A stretch of DNA of 64,000 nt from an uncultured Oleiphilus sp. (GTDB lineage Bacteria; Pseudomonadota; Gammaproteobacteria; Pseudomonadales; Oleiphilaceae): the NCBI GenBank assembly GCA_913020245.1, contig CAJWAD010000004.1, positions 17,030-81,029 on the forward strand. The letters are read 5' to 3'. A model generated the notes under the pieces. It searched no databases. It had not been told where the DNA came from and saw only the letters and a list, made by a program, of their open reading frames with translations. Position numbers and translations under genes: made by a program. Position 1 is the first letter of the stretch. Each line of letters begins with the position of its first letter. Shown here one piece after another: positions 28,482-39,465 of the stretch.

Positions 28482-30560
28482 ATGAAAATAATGTCCGGAA
28501 GATTTAGCACAGACCGAGGCAGTGATGCCACCATATTTTGGTTGGGTGTTACCCTTGTATTTATGCTGATTTTCTTGCTCATAGTCTCTTACTTGATCGG
28601 TCGAGACAGTAAGCATGATAAAGAATATAGCTCTTACGCCGGTGATTTGAGAGTGCTTTCGCAAGAAATAGCCAAAAATGCGGCCGAAGCTGCGGATGGT
28701 AAAGAGGAAGCGTTTTCTCAGTTGAAGCGTTCACGCGAAGATTTTGAGCAGCTGCTCGCCTTTATTGTAAATGGAAATGAAGCGACAGGGCTTTCCGCTT
28801 CAGAATTGCCGATGGAAACGGGCGTTAGTGATCGATGGGAAAGCGTGAGAGCAAATGCTGATAGAATTTTGGCTAATCAGGAGACGGTTCTAACCCTCCA
28901 CCAAATTGCGGCAACCTTAAATGAAACGATTCCGCAGCTTCAGATCGAATATGAAGATGTTGTGATGATTCTTCTCGAAAATGATGCACCAGCAGATCAA
29001 ATTTCGGTAGCAGAGCGTCAGTCACTCAGAGCTGAGCGGATCGTACGTAGTGTCAATAACATCCTGACAGGTGATGAGGCCGCGGCGATTGCCGCCAACC
29101 GTTTTGGTGAAGATGCTCAGTTTTTCGGTCGCGTTATGAATGCCATGTTTGATGGCAACGAGGCCATGGACATCAGTCAGGTAACGGATGAGGATGCGAT
29201 CTATGGCCTTGAGGCGATAGCTGAATTGTTTGAATACGTCGATAGCAATGTACAAGCTATTCTCGAAACCTCCCCCGAACTATTTAAAGTGCGTAATGCG
29301 GCAAACTTAATTTTCGAAAACTCGATTGTATTGTTGAAAGAAACCTCAGAGCTGTCTACGCGTGTCCAATCTCAAGCAGATAGCCGGTTTTTTAGTGCTA
29401 CCTTGGCGTATTTCATTCTGGCTGCGATCATAGGCTTGATTGTTGTGATTGGCTTATTGCTATACCAAGAAAGTCAGAAACGATTGAGCTTGACTGAGGA
29501 GCAAAATGAGCAGAACCAAAATGCGATTTTGCGTTTACTCGATGAGTTGGCAGATTTGGCAGATGGCGATTTGACCACTGAAGCGACGGTAACTGAGGAT
29601 TTTACCGGCGCAATCGCTGATTCCATTAACTTTGCAATCGATCAAATGCGTGGTCTTGTAAAAGCGATTCGAGATACAGCGTTGCAGGTTGCCTCTTCTG
29701 CGCAAGAAACGCAGGGAACGGCGATGCAGCTAGCTGATTCCTCCGAGCACCAAGCTCAGGAAATTGCTGGCGCATCGGCGGCGGTAAATGAAATGGCCGT
29801 TTCTATTGACCAAGTCTCCTCCAATGCAGCGGAATCCGCGGCAGTTGCTGAACGGTCGGTTGCCATCGCGAAGAAAGGCGCCGAGGTCGTGCAAAACACC
29901 ATAAATGGGATGGATACGATTCGCGAGCAGATACAAGAGACTTCTAAACGTATCAAGCGTCTAGGTGAATCCTCACAAGAAATTGGTGATATCGTATCTT
30001 TGATCAACGACATTGCCGATCAAACTAACATCCTTTCTTTGAATGCCGCGATCCAGGCATCCATGGCTGGTGACGCCGGTCGAGGCTTTGCGGTCGTTGC
30101 GGATGAAGTGCAGCGACTCGCGGAACGTTCTTCGGCGGCAACGAAGCAGATTGAAGCGTTGGTGAAGACAACGCAGACTGATACTAATGAAGCTGTTATT
30201 TCGATGGAGCATACCACTGCAGAGGTAGTGCGGGGTGCGCGGTTAGCCCAAGATGCAGGTGTCGCACTGGAAGAAATCGAAAGCGTCTCGATGAACCTAG
30301 CGGACTTGATTCAGAATATCTCTAATGCATCGCGGCAACAATCCATGTCCGCAGGCCATATTTCTAACACGATGAATGTTATTCAGGAGATCACCTCTCA
30401 AACCTCTTCTGGTACAAATGCTACCGCGAAGTCGATCGGTAACCTTGCTGAAATGGCAAGTCAGTTGCGTGGTTCGGTATCGGGTTTCAAATTGCCGCTG
30501 GATGAATACGATAGTGCAAACTATGACATGGCTGAGGATGAGCTTTCAGCTGCTTCGTAA
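28482..30560 (+). CDS. pilJ: Methyl-accepting chemotaxis protein PilJ
   Basis: Two TM segments; MCP hairpin IGDIVSLINDIADQTNILSLNAAIQASMAGDAGRGFAVVADEVQRLAERS. Confidence 0.95.
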   Translation: MKIMSGRFSTDRGSDATIFWLGVTLVFMLIFLLIVSYLIGRDSKHDKEYSSYAGDLRVLSQEIAKNAAEAADGKEEAFSQLKRSREDFEQLLAFIVNGNEATGLSASELPMETGVSDRWESVRANADRILANQETVLTLHQIAATLNETIPQLQIEYEDVVMILLENDAPADQISVAERQSLRAERIVRSVNNILTGDEAAAIAANRFGEDAQFFGRVMNAMFDGNEAMDISQVTDEDAIYGLEAIAELFEYVDSNVQAILETSPELFKVRNAANLIFENSIVLLKETSELSTRVQSQADSRFFSATLAYFILAAIIGLIVVIGLLLYQESQKRLSLTEEQNEQNQNAILRLLDELADLADGDLTTEATVTEDFTGAIADSINFAIDQMRGLVKAIRDTALQVASSAQETQGTAMQLADSSEHQAQEIAGASAAVNEMAVSIDQVSSNAAESAAVAERSVAIAKKGAEVVQNTINGMDTIREQIQETSKRIKRLGESSQEIGDIVSLINDIADQTNILSLNAAIQASMAGDAGRGFAVVADEVQRLAERSSAATKQIEALVKTTQTDTNEAVISMEHTTAEVVRGARLAQDAGVALEEIESVSMNLADLIQNISNASRQQSMSAGHISNTMNVIQEITSQTSSGTNATAKSIGNLAEMASQLRGSVSGFKLPLDEYDSANYDMAEDELSAAS

Positions 30561-30583
30561 GAAGCACTGACTGGGCTTAGGCG

Positions 30584-31465
30584 ATGTTTGCCGAAAATAT
30601 TAAAGAAGGCGTCGGCGAAGCGACAACATCATGCGTCTCTGAAATAACGCGTGCGCAATTTGATAAGTGGCAAAGCTTGTTGCTTGATCGCTTAGGTCTT
30701 GCATTGTCTTTTGATCAATGTTCTCGGTTGCAAATGAGCCTTTCTATTCGCATGCGCGAGATAAGTTGTGATGATATTGATACCTATTACGAGCAAATAT
30801 CTGAGTTACCAGCCGGCCTGCCTGAGTGGTTAACCCTTGTTGAGCGACTAGTGATCGGTGAGACCCGATTTTACCGTGATGCGCATGCGATGGCGCTAGC
30901 TTATGTTTGCTTGAAACAGCTAGTACAAGAGAATCCAAATAAAAGTTTAGCGATCTGGAGTGTCGGATGCAGTTCGGGTGAAGAAAGTTATACCCTTGCT
31001 TTTTTATGCGACCACTTGTTCGGAGAATTTGGAAAACCACCGCGTTTTGGTGTGACCGGTGTCGATGTAAGTAAAACTGCGATCGACATGGCGCGCGCCG
31101 GTTTTTATGATGCGCGCCGCGTTGCTGACTTACCAAAAAAATGGCGAAGAAATTATTTCGAAACGGGTGCTTTGGGTGATTTCAAAGTGAAGTCGTTCAT
31201 CACTCAGCGCGTTTGTTTCGCGAGGCAAAATATTGTTGATATTGGACGCAGTCCGGTTCGACAGCAACATTTAATTTTTTGTCAGAATGTGCTGATTTAT
31301 TTCAGTAAAGAGGTGCGTCATGCCATTTTGGACAGTTTGGCAAAACGATTAGCGCCAGGCGGTTGCTTGGTGATTGGTGCGGGAGAAGCTCTCGAATGGA
31401 GCCATCCTTCGGTTGAAAGAATCAAAGATAAACGAGCGCTCGCTTATGTGCGAACCGCAGCATAA
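30584..31465 (+). CDS. pilK: CheR-type methyltransferase PilK
   Basis: IGETRFYRD, WSVGCSSGEESYTLAFL, IFCQNVLIYF. Confidence 0.92.
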   Translation: MFAENIKEGVGEATTSCVSEITRAQFDKWQSLLLDRLGLALSFDQCSRLQMSLSIRMREISCDDIDTYYEQISELPAGLPEWLTLVERLVIGETRFYRDAHAMALAYVCLKQLVQENPNKSLAIWSVGCSSGEESYTLAFLCDHLFGEFGKPPRFGVTGVDVSKTAIDMARAGFYDARRVADLPKKWRRNYFETGALGDFKVKSFITQRVCFARQNIVDIGRSPVRQQHLIFCQNVLIYFSKEVRHAILDSLAKRLAPGGCLVIGAGEALEWSHPSVERIKDKRALAYVRTAA

Positions 31466-31485
31466 TAGACAGTAGGGGCCAAGTT

Positions 31486-34400
31486 ATGGCGACTAACCAT
31501 GACTACATTGCATTAGATTGGGTTCGAGGTGAAATAGAGCAGACACTTACGCTGGCTCAAAAATCGCTCGAATCTTTTGCAAGGGATCGTTCAGAAGCGA
31601 CGCAAGCAAACTTTTGTTTAAATCATATTCATCAGGTGCATGGCACGCTGCAGATGATCGAATTTTATGGCGCAGCCTTGTTGGCTGAGGAGATGGAAAA
31701 TCTCTGTTTAGCCGTGATCGAAAAACGCAGCACCAACGAAGATGAAGCGCTCGATGTGTTAATGGGTGCATTGTTACAGTTAGATAGTTACCTAGAGCAT
31801 GTGCAGGGGGGGCAGCAAGATTTACCCGTTGTGTTATTGCCAATTCTAAACGATTTACGCGCTTGCCAAGGTCAGAATTTATTATCTGACACGTCCATGT
31901 TTTCCCCAGCATTACAGGCAGCATATATCGCGCCAAACCCCCAGCATTCAAAGCGCATGGAAGATCCAAAAGTAGTCGCTAATCTGCGTAAATTACGTCA
32001 GATGTTTCAGGTGTCTTTAGCCGGGATTGTGCGCAATCAAAATACTCATGATCATCTAATACATTTACATAAAGTTCTGAGCCGGCTGGAGAAATTTTGC
32101 CAGGGTAGTCCGATCGGTAAATTATGGACGGTGGCCCTCGCATTTATTGAAGTCTTGCAATCCGAGGCGCAAATTGGCTCAGCGATGAAGCATTTGCTGC
32201 GTGAACTTGATAAGCAGTTAAAAGGCATGATTGGCAGTGCCGATTCAGCACTCGTGTGCCCGGTCGCCGAAGATGTATTAAAAAATCTGCTCTATTATAT
32301 TGCGAAAAGCACGGCAGATACGGATCGTATACGTGCGGTGAAAGAGGCTTTTAAATTAGCTGATTCATTGCCCGATACGCGGACGCTCGATGCCGAGCGT
32401 GCAAAGATGATGGGGCCCGACAAAGCGACATTAAGCTCGATCGCACAAGTCTTGGTCGAAGAGCTCAATCAAGTTAAAGATCAGATTGATATATACGGTC
32501 GTGATGAGAGCGCTACGGACGATGCTTTGCAAAGTATCGAGCCAAACTTACAGCAAATTGCCAACACACTCGCGGTGCTGGGGCTCGGTTCAGCACGAAA
32601 AGGGATTCTTGATTTAATCAGTGATATCGTCGCTGCAAAAACGGATGGTCTTAGCGAACAGCAGTTGATGAATGCTGCCGATATCATCCTGTTAGTAGAG
32701 GGACAATTAGCTTATTTACATGAGGATGGTACGGCCACCATTGCAGATCAAGGCTTACCGGCGGAGCAAATCCAAGCTGCTCATGGCGCGCTGATCAGTG
32801 AATCAAAGTTAGCACTTGAGCGTGCAAAAAATAGCATTGTCAGTTTTATTACGTCGAATTGGGATCACAGCCATATCGATGAGGTACCGAATATTTTGGA
32901 TAGTATTCGCGGTGGTTTACAAATGATTCCGTTGACGGAGGCGGCAGCGCTTTTGAATGCTTGCAGCGCCTTCGTTAAAGAACGTCTGTTAGCTGGAAAA
33001 AAAGTACCGGATTGGGCACAGCTTGATCGTTTAGCTGACACGATAAGTAGTCTTGAATATTACCTTGATCGCGTTGCGGAAGGTGCCAGTGATAATGAAA
33101 GAATTTTAGCGATTGCACGCGAAAGCTTAGAAAAACTGGGTTGTTTAGATAACGCGGGGGGGCGCCCTGTCTTATCAGAACATCATACGGTCGAAGCGGC
33201 GATTGAAGCGCCAGAAACCCACATAAAAAGTACCGATGAAGGACTCTTAGACGACGAAATTTTATCCATTTTCATAGAAGAAGCAAATGAGGTGCGCGAC
33301 GAAATTGGTGCTGCGATCAACGCCCTGCAAGAGGTACCTGAAAATAAACATTCGGCAAGTGATCTGCGCCGCGCCTTCCATACGCTAAAAGGCAGTGGGC
33401 GGCTCGTCGCAGCGTCAGATATCGCTAGTATCGCCTGGTTGATGGAAGATCGACTAAATAAAGCGTTGGACGCAGGGAGAGAAATTAGTGCTGACGAGTT
33501 AGAGGTAGCACGGGTCGTTTATGGCGCTCTACCAGAAATGCTTCAAGCCTTCTCACGTAATGAGGCAAGTGAGCACAGAAGCGCGCTTGAGGCGTTAATT
33601 TTTGCTTTAGATAAAGATTTAGGCTCGGACGTCATTACCGCAGAAAACGATCAGAAAACAACGTCGGATACAGCGAATAAAAGCATGCTTGCGCCAGCAA
33701 GTGAAGCGGTTGCTAACGATGATCTAATCGATGAAGAAATTCTGGAAATCTTTGTCGAAGAAGCAGAGGAAGTAAGTGAAACCATCAATACGTACTTACC
33801 CAGTTTGCTTGATGATTTTGAAAATGAACAAGCACTGACTGAGTTAAGACGTGCCTTCCACACTTTAAAGGGAAGTGGGCGTATGGTTGAGGCCGAAGTC
33901 ATTGGTGAGACGGCTTGGGCGATTGAGAGCCTACTGAATCGGGTCATCGATGATTCGATTATCATGAACGAAAGCATCGCAAATTTGCTGATGCAGGTAT
34001 CAAACAAGATACCTTACCTAATAGAATGCTTTCAGCAGCGTGTCGAACCAGATTTTGATCGGGGTCAAATTGAGCAACAGGCTGAGTTGATTTTAAATGG
34101 CGAGCAGCCGCTGGTTTCTTCTGAGTTAGCACCCGATGGGCAGCATGTAAACGCGCTAGAGTCTGAACAAATAACACCGTCTTTGTCAACTCCCTCAGAA
34201 AAAGACACAGAGCAGGAGGTGGCATTTGATCATGCCCTGCTTGATATTTTTGAAAGTGAAGTGCTCGGCCATGTACAGACTATCGAGCACTTTGCGCAAA
34301 CAGTGATCGAGACGGAAAGCATAGCCGTGGACGATACGCTGTCTCGCGCTCTTCACACTCTCAAGGGGAGTGCGAACACAGCCAATATTGTACCGATTGC

Positions 34401-37400
34401 TGAAATTGCCATACCGCTTGAACGCTTAGTAAAAGAGACGCGTGCCCATCAGTGTGAAGTAGACCAGCCTTTTGCGATGATCTTGATAGAGGCGATGGGG
34501 CTGATTAAGCAAGCGATTGCTCAATTGCGGAGCGCGCCACAGCAAGAAATTTCTGGCTCAACGGCATGTGTCGCGACGATTGCAGCATACCATGATCGTA
34601 TGCTGCAACAGTTCCAAGCGCGGGCAGAAAAAGCCGGTGACGCTGGACCCGATCCGCAACTCGTGAGTATGTTCTTATTGGAAGGGAGCGATATTCTCTT
34701 TGATGCAGAAAGCATTATTGATGACTGGCTCAACACTAATATTTCCGATGATGCATTTGGTCGTCTGGTAAATGAGGTCGCGGTGCTGGGTCGAGGGGCC
34801 CGGGTTGCCGCGCTAACACCCATTGTTGAACTCTGCGAGGCGCTCGCGTCCGCCTATCGTGCCATTGAAGATGTATCGGCGGCCCCCAGCATGGAGGCTA
34901 TTCAATTAATTAAGCATGGTCACGATGCTTTGATTGACATGATGGATCAAACGGCAGCGGGTTTGAGTGCAGAGCTCGACGAGTCGTTGCGAGAAGCATT
35001 GATTACGATTGAGCCATTACTGGCTACCCAGCGTCCGATTGAAGTTGAGCGTAGTGACGAACTATCTGTTATTCCTGAGTCATCCGCGCCAACCTCAACG
35101 TCAGAAGTTGAGCCTCAATTAGAGCCGCTCTCAGAGGAGCTAGACACAGAACTCATTGAAATCTTCCTTGAAGAAGCGCAAGACCTTATTCAGCATTCAG
35201 CAGAACTTTTACACAAGTGGGAAGAACAGAGCGATGACTTTGAAGTACTCGGTGAATTACAGCGAGATTTGCATACTCTGAAAGGTGGCGCTCGCATGGC
35301 CGAGCTGAATGCAATTGGCGATTTATCGCATGAACTAGAAACACTTTTTGAAAAAAGCGTAGACGCAAAAAATGTGGTTGCACCACTCGTTATTTCGTTG
35401 TGCTTACAGTGTCATGATGCGTTAGCACAGATGGTAGATCAGGTCGCGCAGGGTTTTAATCCCGCCGCATTGCCCGATCTACTCGCCGCGGTTCAAGCGA
35501 GTATTGCGGGGAATACGTTTGCGATCTCATCGCAAACATCAAAAACGACTCCGTCTGACGAAGCGACTCAAGACAGCGTCAAGGTGTTGCCAGAACATGC
35601 CCTAGAGGGCGAGCTATTAACGCTCTTTTTAGATGAAAGTCGCGACATTTTATTCGCTATTAATGATGCGTTAGATATATGGCGTGATGACGGAAAATCT
35701 CGTTATGGTGTTGTTGAATTGCAGCGAGAATTTCACACCTTAAAAGGCGGTGCAAGGTTAGCTGATTTGGATAGCGTGGCCGATATTGCTGAGGCAGCGG
35801 AGAGTGCGTTAGGTGATTACCTTGTCCACGGTCCTCACAACGGATCAGTACTGCAAGGCTTAGTTGCGCAAGCGCATGCCAAGTTGTTGAGCATGTTGGA
35901 CCATGTTCATGAAGGTTCAGGCTTGTCGCGAGAATCGGAATTAATTCGTGCGTTCCGTGAGGTTTCTTATCATGAGGAGAAAACCGAGGATCCAATTCTA
36001 TCTGAGATAGCGCCCAGCGACATGTCTACTGATTCGCCGAGAGTAGCGCTCGAGAGCCAACTTTCTGACGATGCCGACGCTGAAGTTTTGCAGATGTTTA
36101 CCGAGGAAGCGGCAGAGCTCAGTGAGGCGATGGAAGAGAATATCTCTTTGTGGGCAAGTGATCCAACAAACCAACAATTTAACGGTGAATTACAGCGAAT
36201 ACTGCATACCTTAAAAGGGGGTGCTCGCCTCGTGAGTATGGATGCACTAGCGGATGTAAGTCATGATTTAGAAACGCGATTGATCAAAGCGCAAAACGAT
36301 TCGGAAGCCTTTACTGACGGGTTAAAAACTGAAGTAGTGGCAGCGCAGGACCAACTTGTAAAACTGGTCGAGCAATTGAAATCGCTTGAAAGTCACACCT
36401 CGTCGGAACAAGTTACTGAGCCGTCGGCAGATCATCAAACCCAGCGCACCGCAACGACAAAGACGGGACAGCCAGTCGAAAAAATTCAAGCACAGGCGCA
36501 ACCCTCTGAGCTATCTGTAGTAGAGAAAATTGTTCGCGCAGCAAGCGAATCCGCGTCAAGTAACGAGGAAACCAAGGCTAGGGCGGTTGAAACGAACGTA
36601 AAAAAGCCATCGGCGAAGCGGAAACCGCAAAACAAAGCAGTGGTCTCTTCACAAGAGTCTATTCGCGTTTCCGCGGGCTTATTAGATTCTTTGGTCAATC
36701 TAGCAGGTGAGACGAGTATCTCGCGTGGCCGCTTAGAGCAGCAAATTAGTGACTTTGGTTTCACTCTTGAGGAAATGACATCGACCATTGAGCGTTTGCG
36801 AGAGCAGTTGCGCCGAATGGAAATGGAAACGGAAGCGCAAGTCATTTATCGAGCTGAACAAGAAGGTTTTTCAGTATCAGAATATGAAGAATTTGATCCT
36901 CTAGAAATGGATCGGTACTCCTCTATTCAGCAGCTCTCGCGCGCATTGACTGAAAGTACGACGGATCTACTTGAACTGCGTGATACGCTTTCTAATCGAG
37001 CACGTGACGCTGAGACATTGTTGCTTCAACAATCGCGAATTAACTCGACCTTACAAGAAGGATTGATGAAAACACGGATGATTCCGTTTTCATCAATCGT
37101 GCCGCGCTTACGCAGAATTGTGCGTCAAATAAGTAGTGAGTTAGATAAGCAGGTTGATTTTGACGTGACCAATGCGGAAGGAGAGATGGATCGGTCGATC
37201 CTTGAACGCCTAATTGCGCCCGTTGAGCACATGCTTCGTAATGCCTTAGACCATGGTATTGAGAGCGCGGGGCAGCGTAAAAAAGCGGGTAAAGCTGAAG
37301 TCGGGCGCATCGAGTTATCATTGAGTCGTGAAGGGGGTGACATTGTCCTTCGTATGAAAGACGACGGTAGCGGCATCGATTCAAAAAGGATTTTAGAAAA

Positions 37401-38493
37401 AGCCTTTAAACAGGGCTTGTTGGCTATAGGGTCGGAACCAAGCCAAAATGAAATTTTACAATGTATTCTTCAGCCAGGATTCAGCACAGCGGCGAAAGTC
37501 ACTCAAATATCGGGGCGCGGTGTTGGGCTCGATGTAGTGGCGAGTGAGATTAAACAAATGGGTGGTGTGATTGGTATTGATTCCAACGTAGGTCAGGGAA
37601 CTGAATTCACGGTCCGTTTGCCGTTTACGGTATCCGTTAACCGTGCGCTGATGGTGAGTACAGGCGAGGATTTTTATGCGATTCCACTGAATACCATTGA
37701 AGGTATTGTGCGCATAAGTCCTTATGAATTAGAGGAGTATTACAAGCCTGATGCACCGCTTTATGAATATGCGGGTCGTCAATATAACTTGCAATATTTA
37801 GGTAAATTGCTTCATAGCTCGCATCAACCAAAATTAACAGGGCAGCCATTACCTTTGCCGGTGATTTTAGTGCGCGGTGCAGATCAACCGATGGCCTTAC
37901 AGGTTGACCATTTGCTGGGTAGCCGAGAGATTGTTGTAAAAAGTTTAGGGCCACAATTTAGTGCTGTGCATGGAGTGTCAGGCGGGACGATTCTTGGTGA
38001 TGGGAGCGTTGTGGTTATTCTTGATTTACCAGCGCTTATTCGCGACGAAAATGCGGGTATTCTGAATCAAGTTGAAATGCAAGATGAGCGTGATATGAGT
38101 AGCGAAACGCCTTTGGTTATGGTGGTTGACGACTCGGTAACGGTTAGAAAAGTAACCACGCGTTTACTTGAACGCAACGGTATGGATGTGGTGACCGCGA
38201 AAGACGGTGTAGATGCCATTGCGCAACTTCAAGATTGTGAACCTGATGTTATGCTACTAGATATCGAGATGCCTCGAATGGATGGCTTTGAAGTCGCAAC
38301 CCTGGTGCGACATGACCCACGACTAAAAGATGTACCGATTATTATGATCACCTCACGCACCGGACAGAAACATCGTGAGCGGGCTTTTTCAATCGGCGTC
38401 AATGAATACCTGGGTAAACCATTTCAGGAGCAAGAATTACTTGCAACGATTGAGCAAGTAAGCGGTGAAAAGGCGCTAGTCGCCGATTCTTAG
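31486..38493 (+). CDS. chpA: ChpA hybrid histidine kinase with multiple HPt domains, CheA core, CheW and REC domains
   Basis: Six HTLKG HPt motifs plus N-terminal IHQVHGTLQ variant; HMLRNALDHGIE, DDGSGID, GRGVGLDVV; C-terminal REC VDDSVTVRKVT...LLDIEMPRMDGF. Confidence 0.96.
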   Translation: MATNHDYIALDWVRGEIEQTLTLAQKSLESFARDRSEATQANFCLNHIHQVHGTLQMIEFYGAALLAEEMENLCLAVIEKRSTNEDEALDVLMGALLQLDSYLEHVQGGQQDLPVVLLPILNDLRACQGQNLLSDTSMFSPALQAAYIAPNPQHSKRMEDPKVVANLRKLRQMFQVSLAGIVRNQNTHDHLIHLHKVLSRLEKFCQGSPIGKLWTVALAFIEVLQSEAQIGSAMKHLLRELDKQLKGMIGSADSALVCPVAEDVLKNLLYYIAKSTADTDRIRAVKEAFKLADSLPDTRTLDAERAKMMGPDKATLSSIAQVLVEELNQVKDQIDIYGRDESATDDALQSIEPNLQQIANTLAVLGLGSARKGILDLISDIVAAKTDGLSEQQLMNAADIILLVEGQLAYLHEDGTATIADQGLPAEQIQAAHGALISESKLALERAKNSIVSFITSNWDHSHIDEVPNILDSIRGGLQMIPLTEAAALLNACSAFVKERLLAGKKVPDWAQLDRLADTISSLEYYLDRVAEGASDNERILAIARESLEKLGCLDNAGGRPVLSEHHTVEAAIEAPETHIKSTDEGLLDDEILSIFIEEANEVRDEIGAAINALQEVPENKHSASDLRRAFHTLKGSGRLVAASDIASIAWLMEDRLNKALDAGREISADELEVARVVYGALPEMLQAFSRNEASEHRSALEALIFALDKDLGSDVITAENDQKTTSDTANKSMLAPASEAVANDDLIDEEILEIFVEEAEEVSETINTYLPSLLDDFENEQALTELRRAFHTLKGSGRMVEAEVIGETAWAIESLLNRVIDDSIIMNESIANLLMQVSNKIPYLIECFQQRVEPDFDRGQIEQQAELILNGEQPLVSSELAPDGQHVNALESEQITPSLSTPSEKDTEQEVAFDHALLDIFESEVLGHVQTIEHFAQTVIETESIAVDDTLSRALHTLKGSANTANIVPIAEIAIPLERLVKETRAHQCEVDQPFAMILIEAMGLIKQAIAQLRSAPQQEISGSTACVATIAAYHDRMLQQFQARAEKAGDAGPDPQLVSMFLLEGSDILFDAESIIDDWLNTNISDDAFGRLVNEVAVLGRGARVAALTPIVELCEALASAYRAIEDVSAAPSMEAIQLIKHGHDALIDMMDQTAAGLSAELDESLREALITIEPLLATQRPIEVERSDELSVIPESSAPTSTSEVEPQLEPLSEELDTELIEIFLEEAQDLIQHSAELLHKWEEQSDDFEVLGELQRDLHTLKGGARMAELNAIGDLSHELETLFEKSVDAKNVVAPLVISLCLQCHDALAQMVDQVAQGFNPAALPDLLAAVQASIAGNTFAISSQTSKTTPSDEATQDSVKVLPEHALEGELLTLFLDESRDILFAINDALDIWRDDGKSRYGVVELQREFHTLKGGARLADLDSVADIAEAAESALGDYLVHGPHNGSVLQGLVAQAHAKLLSMLDHVHEGSGLSRESELIRAFREVSYHEEKTEDPILSEIAPSDMSTDSPRVALESQLSDDADAEVLQMFTEEAAELSEAMEENISLWASDPTNQQFNGELQRILHTLKGGARLVSMDALADVSHDLETRLIKAQNDSEAFTDGLKTEVVAAQDQLVKLVEQLKSLESHTSSEQVTEPSADHQTQRTATTKTGQPVEKIQAQAQPSELSVVEKIVRAASESASSNEETKARAVETNVKKPSAKRKPQNKAVVSSQESIRVSAGLLDSLVNLAGETSISRGRLEQQISDFGFTLEEMTSTIERLREQLRRMEMETEAQVIYRAEQEGFSVSEYEEFDPLEMDRYSSIQQLSRALTESTTDLLELRDTLSNRARDAETLLLQQSRINSTLQEGLMKTRMIPFSSIVPRLRRIVRQISSELDKQVDFDVTNAEGEMDRSILERLIAPVEHMLRNALDHGIESAGQRKKAGKAEVGRIELSLSREGGDIVLRMKDDGSGIDSKRILEKAFKQGLLAIGSEPSQNEILQCILQPGFSTAAKVTQISGRGVGLDVVASEIKQMGGVIGIDSNVGQGTEFTVRLPFTVSVNRALMVSTGEDFYAIPLNTIEGIVRISPYELEEYYKPDAPLYEYAGRQYNLQYLGKLLHSSHQPKLTGQPLPLPVILVRGADQPMALQVDHLLGSREIVVKSLGPQFSAVHGVSGGTILGDGSVVVILDLPALIRDENAGILNQVEMQDERDMSSETPLVMVVDDSVTVRKVTTRLLERNGMDVVTAKDGVDAIAQLQDCEPDVMLLDIEMPRMDGFEVATLVRHDPRLKDVPIIMITSRTGQKHRERAFSIGVNEYLGKPFQEQELLATIEQVSGEKALVADS

Positions 38494-38495
38494 CT

Positions 38496-39455
38496 ATGGT
38501 TCAACATAAAAAAGGAACGGTGGCTTTATCACTCGGAGTAGTATCAGATGTGGCCCTGCATAGACGGCAACTTAATGGTTTTGCGCAGCGTTTGGGCATT
38601 GAAGTTGTTGTCAGTTGCGCGCCCGCGCAGTGGGCACAGCAAACCTGTATTGATTGCGTTGATTGTTGGTTGGTTGAGACAGATGACGAACGTATTCTTG
38701 GCTGCATTGAAGAGCAAGACGGTCTGTTGATATTAGGAGAGTTAGCGTCTTTTACAGAAGCTAAAACACCACAAAGTCAGGCACGGGCCGACAAACGCCT
38801 GTTAGTTTCTATTGCGCAAGCTCGTGAAGCACGGCACGTAGCGCGTCTGCTTGATGATGAAGACGAAACAGAGGTCTGGGTGTTGGCTGCCTCATTAGGG
38901 GGGCCTGAAGCATTAAAGAAATTTTTAGATGCTTTGCCAGAGCAACTTGCTTGCAGTCTGCTTTACGCACAGCATTTGGATAAGGCTGGGTCAAACGCTT
39001 TGATGAGTGTCATTGCGAGGGATGCGAAACTCGGTATACAAATGGTAGACGGTTTAACGCCATTGCGACGTGGTCAGATTTATGCGATACCCGTCGAAAC
39101 AAAAGTTGAGTTTTGTGGATTAGGTATTTTCCCAACAGGGCTCGACTGGAACGGACGTTATCAGCCAAGTATTAGCCACTTGCTTGATCTAGCATTTCGA
39201 GAGTATGGCGCGCGATTAAATGTTATATTTTTTAGTGGTATGGGCGAGGATGGAAGTAGACAGGCACAACGTATGGCAGAGAATGGTTGCCAAGTTTGGG
39301 CGCAATCCCCTGACTGTTGCGTTAGTGATGCAATGCCAGTGGCCGTAATCGAAAGAAATATTTGTCAGCTTGTTGCGACACCTGAAAACTTAGCACAAGC
39401 GCTTACGCAACGCTTTCAGCAAATTGAAAAAGGTTTGCCAGAAATCACTAATTAA
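38496..39455 (+). CDS. chpB: CheB-type methylesterase ChpB
   Basis: Methylesterase motifs AASLGGPEALKKFLDALPEQ, FFSGMGEDGSRQAQRMAENGCQVWAQSPDCCVSDAMP. Confidence 0.92.
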   Translation: MVQHKKGTVALSLGVVSDVALHRRQLNGFAQRLGIEVVVSCAPAQWAQQTCIDCVDCWLVETDDERILGCIEEQDGLLILGELASFTEAKTPQSQARADKRLLVSIAQAREARHVARLLDDEDETEVWVLAASLGGPEALKKFLDALPEQLACSLLYAQHLDKAGSNALMSVIARDAKLGIQMVDGLTPLRRGQIYAIPVETKVEFCGLGIFPTGLDWNGRYQPSISHLLDLAFREYGARLNVIFFSGMGEDGSRQAQRMAENGCQVWAQSPDCCVSDAMPVAVIERNICQLVATPENLAQALTQRFQQIEKGLPEITN

Positions 39456-39465
39456 GGGGACAAAC

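Noticed and set aside
36486-36845. 119-aa minus-strand ORF inside chpA, and similar antisense ORFs throughout
   Set aside because: Frame mirrors of strong conserved CDSs; compositions are typical shadow ORFs.
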